Source of the DNA: Alphaproteobacteria bacterium
GTDB lineage: Bacteria > Pseudomonadota > Alphaproteobacteria > Sphingomonadales > Sphingomonadaceae
Direction of reading: 5' to 3'
Length of the DNA stretch: 11,655 nt
Assembly (NCBI GenBank): GCA_028869975.1
Contig: JAGWQR010000186.1
Span: 1 to 11,655, forward strand
The notes beneath the pieces are model-generated. The model was not told where the DNA came from, searched no databases, and was given only the letters and a program-made list of their open reading frames with translations. Numbering within the stretch: the first letter of the stretch is position 1; every line of letters begins with the position of its first letter. Made by a program: the position numbers and the translations under genes. Below, piece after piece: positions 6,891 through 11,655 of the stretch.

Positions 6891-8015
6891 TTAATGTCCC
6901 ACCGCGATACCGCCACCAACCGAAAGTGTTGTGCCGGCAGCATTCAGCTCTTTCAATGTGAAGGCATAGCCGAATTCCTGTGCCGCCGGGCCATAGAAAT
7001 TCCCGGCGAAATGGCCGCTGAGCAAGCTGTTGCTTGTATTGGAGAGGGTTCCGGCGAACGACGCATTGCTGTTGAGCGCCGTGATTACTGAGGTGCCGGT
7101 ATAGGTGCCAAGCGCCAGCGCGCCGCCGGTCGCGATCCCGACTCCATTCAGGTTGAGGCTGGTCGAAATGGTCTGCGCCGCGAAGTTGGCGTTGAGCGTG
7201 GCGGTACCGGTGAGATTATAATTATCGGTTGCCGTGTTATAAATGCCCTGCGCGATGCCGCTATAACTGGCGCTGCCGGAGGTTGGTACGCTGGTCATGG
7301 GTGTTTGCTGGCCAAAGACCAGATAGGTGGTGTTGGGCAATCCGCCCGTAAACGCCGGCGATGTCGCCGGTTTGTAGACCTGGAGGATGCCGAAGCTGGT
7401 ATAGGTGAGCGCGATCACCGGATTGCTGCTCACCGGGGACAGCAATTTGAAGGTGGCGCCGGTGCCAGAAACCCGGTTGTCATAGACAATATAGTCGGTG
7501 CCGTTGGTCACCAGATTGGCAGGCGCAAATTGCTGTGTGCCCAGGCCGCCGAGGCCGTCATTGACAGTGTAGGTGTTGGTGCTGGCCGTGTAAAGGATGT
7601 TTGAGCCGGTCGGCAGGATGCTGGTGGAATTGGCGAGCGCAGTCGTAGTTGTGTTTGATGTCGTGGTTCCGGTCTGGCTGATGTAGAAGATCGCTTCGGG
7701 CTGGGTGCTACCGGATTGTAATGACAATGGAATCGGCACCGTAGTCGGCGTTGGTGTCGGTGTTGGCGTCGGCGTTGGTGTCGGTGTTGGCGTCGGCGTT
7801 GGTGTCGGCGTTGGTGTCGGTGTTGGCGTCGGCGTTGGTGTCGGTGTTGGCGTCGGCGTCGGCGTTGGCGTGGGTGTCGGCGTGGGTGTCGGCGTTGACA
7901 CAGAAGCGGTTCCGCCGCCGCCACTTGCACATCCTGTTATTGTGAAGCCCAGACTTACCAGTGTGGATACCACCACCGCCTGTTTCAGTTTGGATTTTCT
8001 CCGGCGTTCGGTCAT
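6891..8015 (-). CDS. Surface lipoprotein with (Thr-Pro)25 tether and TbpB-like C-terminal barrel; probable Slam substrate
   Basis: The 374-residue product starts MTERRRKSKLKQ, has a hydrophobic segment and a lipobox ITGC with the lipidated Cys29. A Gly/Ser stretch follows, then 25 Thr-Pro repeats at residues 41-90 as an extended tether. The rest is rich in Thr, Ser, Asn and Gly with beta-strand character, and ends with GHFAGNFYGPAAQEFGYAF at 334-352. This is the G-x-F-x-G-x-FYGP-x-A-x-E-x-G-x-F signature of the eight-stranded barrel in transferrin-binding protein B, factor H binding protein and related Slam clients. The ATG at 8015 has AGGAG eight nucleotides upstream; the longer frame to 8090 overlaps the neighbouring gene and would bury the signal peptide. 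It probably captures a ligand at the cell surface. The ligand cannot be named: the handle lobe is not recognisable to me. The Slam-like gene follows after 28 nt. Confidence 0.85.
   Translation of the reverse strand: MTERRRKSKLKQAVVVSTLVSLGFTITGCASGGGGTASVSTPTPTPTPTPTPTPTPTPTPTPTPTPTPTPTPTPTPTPTPTPTPTPTPTPTTVPIPLSLQSGSTQPEAIFYISQTGTTTSNTTTTALANSTSILPTGSNILYTASTNTYTVNDGLGGLGTQQFAPANLVTNGTDYIVYDNRVSGTGATFKLLSPVSSNPVIALTYTSFGILQVYKPATSPAFTGGLPNTTYLVFGQQTPMTSVPTSGSASYSGIAQGIYNTATDNYNLTGTATLNANFAAQTISTSLNLNGVGIATGGALALGTYTGTSVITALNSNASFAGTLSNTSNSLLSGHFAGNFYGPAAQEFGYAFTLKELNAAGTTLSVGGGIAVGH
7746..7896 (-). repeat. Hexanucleotide/24-bp tandem repeat coding for (Thr-Pro)25
   Basis: On the plus strand this block is 25 hexamers of the form GGYGTB. 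Four hexamers in fixed order (GGCGTT, GGTGTC, GGTGTT, GGCGTC) make a 24-bp unit found four times, at 7747-7770, 7771-7794, 7807-7830 and 7831-7854. A 12-bp half unit lies between the second and third, and seven less regular hexamers end the array. All steps are multiples of six, so gain or loss of units would change tether length without breaking the frame. Confidence 0.95.
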
Positions 8016-8086
8016 TGGTGGTACTCCTGTGTCACATGTGTATTGTCTGACGTTGCCAGCGCCGCTTTCCCGCACCAGCTTTGGGT

Positions 8087-9139
8087 TCAAAACCGGTATA
8101 TGAGTTCACTGCTGGCGATATTCTCATCAAGATTGGCAAAGGCGATATTGGATTTGCGGCCGATATGTATCGCGTTTATGCCAAGGCTGATTTTGGGCTT
8201 GAGTGGCAGCTCGGCACCAAGCTTGAAGGTGGAAGCACGATCATAACGGTTAACACCGATTGAAGCTGTTATGTTGTCATAATCCCGGCTGAGCCATTCA
8301 TAATCGGCCTTTGCCTTGCCGCTCACCTTCAATACCCTGAACGGCACCGACAATGTGCCGCTCAAGGCATAGCCCCGATAGGTCAATTCGGGCCCGGCTG
8401 TCTTTTCACGCTGGTAATCGGCGCCAAGCAAGACAAAGGCATGTGCCTGATCGAAGAAATAAAACACCTGCATTCCGGGCTGGTTGTGCGTCCCGTTATA
8501 AGTGGGGCTGATCGGGAAACGCTCATCAAGATAGACATAGTTGGGGCGCGCAAATATCCTGTGCGTCACTGGGATCAGCACACTCGGGCTGACAAGTTGC
8601 AGATCAAGAAAGGGATGCCCGCCCAGCAGCACATGGCTGTAGCTGTACATCAAGCCTGCGGTTGCCTTGCGCACGACAACCGAACCGTTGGCCGAAAAGC
8701 TGTGGAGCTGGATGTCGAAGTTTGATAGCGAAGCGTGCAGACTCTGGGTAAAATCATACCCCACTGAAAAACTGTGTTTTGGTGTATCAACCAGTTTGTA
8801 ATTTGCCGAAAGGCCGAGATTGACGAGCTTGTCGCTTTGCCCGGTTGACGTGTTGATCTGGCTGATCGCAACATCGCTGTCATAGGCAACACCGGCCTTC
8901 AGGGTCAGTGAAAAGCGCTTGGCCTTGTTTTTCGGTTTGCTCTGCATGTGCGGATTTGGCTTCGGCTGCGGCTTGATCGGGCCATAGACGGAAGCATCAG
9001 GCTGGAGCGAGGGCGCTGCAACAGACTGGGCTTCACCCAAAGCCGGGATGATCGCAAAGGCTATTGCCAGAGGCAGCCGTGCCATAAAAATCCGTCGTCG
9101 GCCTCCGTTGGCAAGATATGTATGCAGTCTGGAATTCAT
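8087..9139 (-). CDS. Outer-membrane beta-barrel protein of the Slam locus, function unknown
   Basis: With the ATG at 9139 the product is 350 residues. It has a signal peptide (basic RRRIFMAR, then LPLAIAFAIIPALGEA, cleavage before QS), a Pro/Lys-rich linker around 45-70 (KPQPKPNPHMQSKPKNKAK), and then alternating amphipathic strands to the C-terminus, which ends LIYRF. The terminal aromatic residue marks an outer-membrane barrel. Strand-like segments such as FSLTLKAGVAYDSDVAIS, HSFSVGYDFTQSL and ATAGLMYSYSHVLLGG suggest roughly 12-16 strands. The GVAYDSDVA opening faintly recalls the first barrel strand of Slam (GIAPDTNIN here), but there is no TPR part. It may be a barrel-only relative of Slam or a separate porin-like partner. 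Starts at GTG 9157, with GAAGGA 12 nt upstream, and ATG 9085, preceded by GACGGA, are also possible. The lipoprotein gene begins 71 nt downstream. Confidence 0.75.
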   Translation of the reverse strand: MNSRLHTYLANGGRRRIFMARLPLAIAFAIIPALGEAQSVAAPSLQPDASVYGPIKPQPKPNPHMQSKPKNKAKRFSLTLKAGVAYDSDVAISQINTSTGQSDKLVNLGLSANYKLVDTPKHSFSVGYDFTQSLHASLSNFDIQLHSFSANGSVVVRKATAGLMYSYSHVLLGGHPFLDLQLVSPSVLIPVTHRIFARPNYVYLDERFPISPTYNGTHNQPGMQVFYFFDQAHAFVLLGADYQREKTAGPELTYRGYALSGTLSVPFRVLKVSGKAKADYEWLSRDYDNITASIGVNRYDRASTFKLGAELPLKPKISLGINAIHIGRKSNIAFANLDENIASSELIYRF

Positions 9140-9169
9140 ACTAATGCTTTCACTCACCGGTGCACAGCG

Positions 9170-9194
9170 ATCCTTCTATGCTGAACTGAAGGAT
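9170..9194 (-). promoter_or_regulatory. Stem-loop that could mask the ribosome site of the barrel gene
   Basis: ATCCTTC and GAAGGAT form a perfect 7-bp stem with an 11-nt loop. In the minus-strand transcript the GAAGGA half is the best Shine-Dalgarno-like sequence upstream of the GTG at 9157, so the hairpin could hide it. It is the fourth of four consecutive stem-loops in this gap. Confidence 0.4.
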
Positions 9195-9203
9195 GATATT
9201 CAT

Positions 9204-9235
9204 GGGGCGCTCAAGGACACAGTCTCAAGCGCCCC
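9204..9235 (-). other. Stem-loop, 12-pair, between the Ala-rich and barrel genes
   Basis: GGGGCGCT and AGCGCCCC are perfect inverted arms, extended by four pairs (two of them G-U in the minus-strand RNA) to 12 pairs around an 8-nt loop. No U-run follows. It may be a processing or stability element, or a factor-dependent termination or attenuation site. Confidence 0.5.
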
Positions 9236-9236
9236 A

Positions 9237-9251
9237 CCCCCCTTGCGGGGG
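9237..9251 (-). other. Short GC stem-loop
   Basis: A run of C and a run of G (five pairs) enclose a 4-nt loop (GCAA in the minus-strand transcript, a stable GNRA tetraloop). It sits one base from the 12-pair stem and two bases from the long stem after the Ala-rich gene. Confidence 0.45.
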
Positions 9252-9253
9252 AT

Positions 9254-9296
9254 ATTTGCACAGCCGGCACAGGGGGCACAGGCCAGCCGCACAAAT
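9254..9296 (-). terminator. Long stem-loop just after the Ala-rich gene stop
   Basis: In the minus-strand RNA the arms beginning AUUUGUGCGG and ending CUGUGCAAAU pair over 15 positions, four of them G-U, around a 13-nt loop. The stem begins nine nucleotides after the TAA of the Ala-rich gene. The DNA also contains three imperfect 9-bp direct repeats beginning GCACAG (9258-9284). No U-tract follows, so a Rho-independent terminator is not certain; it may cap the 3' end of the parA/Ala-rich message. Confidence 0.4.
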
Positions 9297-9305
9297 CTGC
9301 GATGA

Positions 9306-10073
9306 TTAGTGGGTGTGCGTCGCTGATTCTACGATTTCCGCGCCATTGGCTATCGCAGTATCGCGCGCTGTATTCTGGGCAAATTCTAGCGCGGTTTCAT
9401 TGGCGATGTTCGCAGCGACGGTTGAGGCTGCGGCTGAGGTGATCGTGCCCGCTGCAACCGCGTTGTTGAGTGCCGTCGTCTGTGCGGCCTGAACCTGCGC
9501 CGCTGTCAGGACTGTACCCGTGGTCTGCGCGTTGAGCAGCGCTGCCTGCTGTGCCGCTTCGGCAACGCGCTCGGCGGCCTGCACGGCCTCATTGAGTGCA
9601 TATTGCGTCGCGGCGGCCTGCGTCACCGTTCCGGCGGTGACAGCGTTGTTGACGGCGGTAATTTCGGCTGCCTCGATTTGCGCCGTCGTCAGTGTAGTTC
9701 CGCTCGCGGCGGCAGTATTCACAGCGGCGCGTGCGGCGGCCTCGCCAACCTGGGATGCGGGCAGTGCCGCCGCCTCGGCTGCCTGCTGGGCCGCTTCGGC
9801 ATTGTTCTGCGCGGTAATCGCGGCGGCTTGGGCGGCGGTAATCGTGCCTGCGTTGACCTGTGCCTGCAACTCTGCCGCCTGCTGCGCTTGTTCGGACTGT
9901 TGTTGCGCCTGCTGTGCGGCGATCTGTGCCGGTGTCAGCGTCTCGGGCGTACCATCCGTGCTGTAGCTGCTTGAATCGGGAACACCATCAGCCAATACCG
10001 GAGAAGCAGACAGAGCCGCAACAGAAGCGGCAAACATTAGCAACGCGGTGCGATTGGATAAATATGTCATCAT
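9306..10073 (-). CDS. Exported Ala/Gln-rich repeat protein, unknown function
   Basis: I do not recognise a family. The 255-residue product has a clear signal peptide (Arg8, hydrophobic core, cleavage after SPVLA at 28). It then has a Ser/Thr/Pro spacer and a highly Ala/Gln-rich region predicted to be helical. Imperfect repeats of about 60-70 residues can be seen: a TxAQIxAA motif at about 47, 129 and 190, and AGT(I/V)T at 75, 147 and 208, the last two followed by AAA within four residues. NNAV-AGT(I/V)T is shared by copies two and three. The C-terminus is ATHTH. There is no lipobox, transmembrane helix or cysteine. The ATG at 10073 overlaps the parA stop as ATGA with AAAGG seven nucleotides upstream, so it is translationally coupled to the ATPase. 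A periplasmic or surface filament-like or coiled-coil spacer is an inference from composition only. Confidence 0.8.
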   Translation of the reverse strand: MMTYLSNRTALLMFAASVAALSASPVLADGVPDSSSYSTDGTPETLTPAQIAAQQAQQQSEQAQQAAELQAQVNAGTITAAQAAAITAQNNAEAAQQAAEAAALPASQVGEAAARAAVNTAAASGTTLTTAQIEAAEITAVNNAVTAGTVTQAAATQYALNEAVQAAERVAEAAQQAALLNAQTTGTVLTAAQVQAAQTTALNNAVAAGTITSAAASTVAANIANETALEFAQNTARDTAIANGAEIVESATHTH

Positions 10074-10975
10074 GTTATACCTTTCACAATTAGGAGCGCG
10101 TCATCAAGCGGCGCTGTCTTGGAGACGGTGACGTGCTGGATATTCCGCACCATCCATGGCCGTTTTAATTTTTTCTTTTGATTATTTTCGGAAGATTGGA
10201 GGTTTGAATTGGCTGTCTCGCGCAGTCTCAGCACGATCATTTTCATGAGTTTTATTTTGATGCCACACCACAGCATGTGCATTGCCAGCGCACTTTCCGA
10301 ATTTGATGCATAAACACTGATCGGTATCCCGTCATGCGAGAGCTGCTCAATATGGCTCGACATCGGGATACAGGGCCAATCGGGATGTTCCGATGTTGCG
10401 GCACGATGCATTTTGCGTCGCTTGTCGACCATCGAAAATACGGGAAGCAGTGGCGGGTGAAAGCCGCGATGCGTTGCTATAAACGCCTGGACGCGAAGAA
10501 ATCCGCGCATGGCAAGCGGGGAGGGTATCACCGGAACAACCACCAAATGCACCGCAAGCAACAATTTTCTAATCATGTCGCAAAAGCGCGGCGGGCAATC
10601 AAAGATGATTATATCATATTGCGCCTCGAGTTCAGCAATCAGTCGCGTAAAGCGCTGCTCTCTGGCAAGCATGGCGAATAAATTTTCCATGTGGCGGATT
10701 TCTGAGTCCGCCGCAAGCAGGCTTAGATTGGCATGTTTTGTTGGTGTGATGAACTGGTGAAGATGAGAAGGCTGGCTGATGACGCCGTTCGCGTAATTTC
10801 GAACTAGGCGTGTATCATGCGTGAGCAACCAGTTGCTGTCGCCCTGTTCATCGATTTCCCAGAGCAATGTCCGATAGCCGGCCAAAGCGGCCTCCCAGGC
10901 AAGATTTACGGCGAGTGTGGTTTTCCCAACACCCCCCTTGCTATTATAGATGGCGACTGTTGCGATGACATGCAC
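10070..10975 (-). CDS. ParA/MinD-family ATPase with basic C-terminal extension
   Basis: ParA-type ATPases form ATP-dependent dimers that bind DNA or membrane and position plasmids, chromosomes or protein complexes. From the GTG at 10975 the product is 301 residues: VHVIATVAIYNSKGGVGKTT gives the deviant Walker A (signature Lys13, catalytic Lys18), WEIDEQGDSN at 39-48 is the Walker A' region, and IIIFDCPPRF at 122-131 is Walker B. VVVPVIPSPLAMRG at 145-158 and SMVDKRRKMHR are typical ParA segments. The core ends near residue 238. The last 60 residues are unusual, with IKIKLMKMIVLRLRE and then KKKLKRPW. An upstream TTG at 11017 is an alternative start. No parB or parS-like partner is adjacent. 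It lies 153 nt after the TonB receptor gene and is coupled to the Ala-rich gene. Codon use is more AT-rich than its neighbours, hinting at separate origin. Confidence 0.88.
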   Translation of the reverse strand: MHVIATVAIYNSKGGVGKTTLAVNLAWEAALAGYRTLLWEIDEQGDSNWLLTHDTRLVRNYANGVISQPSHLHQFITPTKHANLSLLAADSEIRHMENLFAMLAREQRFTRLIAELEAQYDIIIFDCPPRFCDMIRKLLLAVHLVVVPVIPSPLAMRGFLRVQAFIATHRGFHPPLLPVFSMVDKRRKMHRAATSEHPDWPCIPMSSHIEQLSHDGIPISVYASNSESALAMHMLWCGIKIKLMKMIVLRLRETANSNLQSSENNQKKKLKRPWMVRNIQHVTVSKTAPLDDALLIVKGIT

Positions 10976-11128
10976 TCCAAATCCGGGCGCATCGGCACTG
11001 GCATCCCCAACGCGCAATTTTCACTGTAACAAGCGCAATGTCATTGCCAGATTTACTGCATTCACCCCGACTATAGACTGTTGCGATGCCGGGATTCCGC
11101 AGAGCCCACCGAACAATTCAACGCAAAT

Positions 11129-11655
11129 TCAGAACGCTCCGTCGATGCCGAAACGAATGGTGCGCGGGCGCAGCGGTGTCACCTGATTTTCGATCGAGAT
11201 TCCAAACGGGTTTCCAAAGGCAAACTGGTTGGCGCGCACATTGGCTATATTGTCTATATTGAGAGAAAAGCCCAGCTTGTGCCGCGCCAATCTTATGCCA
11301 GCAGCGCTAGAAACATAATTGCCCTGGGTTGAATCAAACAGGCTGCCAACCCCAAGACGAGAAGGGCCAACATAACGCACGGCACCGTTTAATGTCAGCG
11401 AAGTGTGCGCATTGAATGCCAGCGTATAGGACAACTCGCCATACGCCCCAGCCTTGGCGACGTTGGGCAGTGTATTGCCCTCATCATTGATGAAGGCGGC
11501 CGCAGGCGCGGACAAGGTGCTTTTGTTGAGGAACATTGCCGCCGTCACATCCAGATCGTGAAAGGGAGTCCATCCCCCGCGCGCTTCCAGTCCGTATATG
11601 TAACCATCCCCGATATTGGTTGTGTAGGGCAGCCCGTTCTCCTCGATCAGATCAG
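11129..11655 (-). CDS. TonB-dependent outer-membrane receptor, C-terminal 174 residues (runs off right edge)
   Basis: TonB-dependent receptors import iron complexes, haem, vitamins or sugars through a 22-strand barrel powered by TonB-ExbBD. The visible part begins in strand sequence (NIGDGYIYGLEARGGWTPF) and contains GELSYTLAFNAHTSLTLNGAVRY-type antiparallel strands. It also has the late-barrel segment GFSLNIDNIANVRANQFAFGNPF, and the typical terminal strand TPLRPRTIRFGIDGAF with the final Phe. This order is characteristic of the receptor C-terminus. The plug, TonB box and ligand site are outside the window, so the substrate is unknown. It is the first visible gene of the Slam-containing minus-strand cluster. 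No convincing terminator or promoter is seen in the 153 nt to the ParA gene. Confidence 0.88.
   Translation of the reverse strand, partial: DLIEENGLPYTTNIGDGYIYGLEARGGWTPFHDLDVTAAMFLNKSTLSAPAAAFINDEGNTLPNVAKAGAYGELSYTLAFNAHTSLTLNGAVRYVGPSRLGVGSLFDSTQGNYVSSAAGIRLARHKLGFSLNIDNIANVRANQFAFGNPFGISIENQVTPLRPRTIRFGIDGAF

Noticed and set aside
6863..6943. ATG at 6943 as the start of the Slam-like gene
   Set aside because: It overlaps the end of the lipoprotein gene and adds about 27 residues before the signal peptide; a GTG at 6862 or 6856 fits better, though the ribosome site is weak.
7746..7896. Regular repeats considered as a CRISPR array
   Set aside because: Units are contiguous hexamers without spacers and lie in frame inside a gene.
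8016..8090. Earlier start for the lipoprotein
   Set aside because: It would precede the signal peptide by 25 residues; the AGGAG before 8015 and the lipobox at Cys29 decide the later start.
7705..8103. Plus-strand ORF with a long Val-Gly repeat
   Set aside because: It is the antisense of the Thr-Pro repeat; the minus strand has the lipobox, ribosome site and TbpB-like motif.
9520..9974. Plus-strand Ala/Cys-rich and Gly/Leu-rich ORFs
   Set aside because: They are shadows of the biased codons of the Ala/Gln-rich gene on the other strand, with no start signals or families.

Overview
The window looks like chromosomal DNA of a Gram-negative alphaproteobacterium, most likely a sphingomonad. The evidence is a moderately high G+C content, the ihfA-merR gene order typical of alphaproteobacteria, a promoter matching the Caulobacter housekeeping consensus upstream of ihfA, and several outer-membrane proteins, including a TonB-dependent receptor whose C-terminus (TPLRPRTI...F) is of the kind common in sphingomonads. 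The genus is an inference; nothing here fixes it.

Left part (1-2976, all minus strand). Transcription runs right to left: mlaA (outer-membrane lipid-asymmetry protein), then after a 288-nt gap with a promoter, ihfA (integration host factor alpha), which overlaps a MerR-type regulator by 38 nt. After 60 nt comes ppc (phosphoenolpyruvate carboxylase), whose first 280 codons run off the left edge. A 40-codon ORF with a strong ribosome binding site overlaps the start of mlaA.

Middle (3104-5474, plus strand). The C-terminal remnant of a nucleotide-sugar dehydrogenase is followed, with overlap, by an intact NAD-dependent UDP-glucuronate-4-epimerase-like gene. That gene is joined by a TAATG stop/start to a class III CoA-transferase family gene with the full catalytic set of alpha-methylacyl-CoA racemase. 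The sugar-nucleotide pair looks like a decayed polysaccharide-precursor operon.

Right part (5522-11655, minus strand). This is the most interesting region. In transcription order it holds: the C-terminus of a TonB-dependent receptor; a ParA-type ATPase with a basic C-terminal extension; an exported Ala/Gln-rich repeat protein coupled to parA by an ATGA overlap; a gap with four predicted stem-loops; an outer-membrane beta-barrel protein; a lipoprotein with a (Thr-Pro)25 tether and a TbpB-like C-terminal barrel motif; and a Slam-type (DUF560) outer-membrane translocon. The receptor, surface lipoprotein and Slam together form a recognisable ligand-capture and uptake system (iron, haem or a host/environmental protein in known relatives). 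The ParA-like ATPase, the Ala-rich repeat protein and the second barrel are not part of the textbook system. They are the best candidates here for something undescribed.
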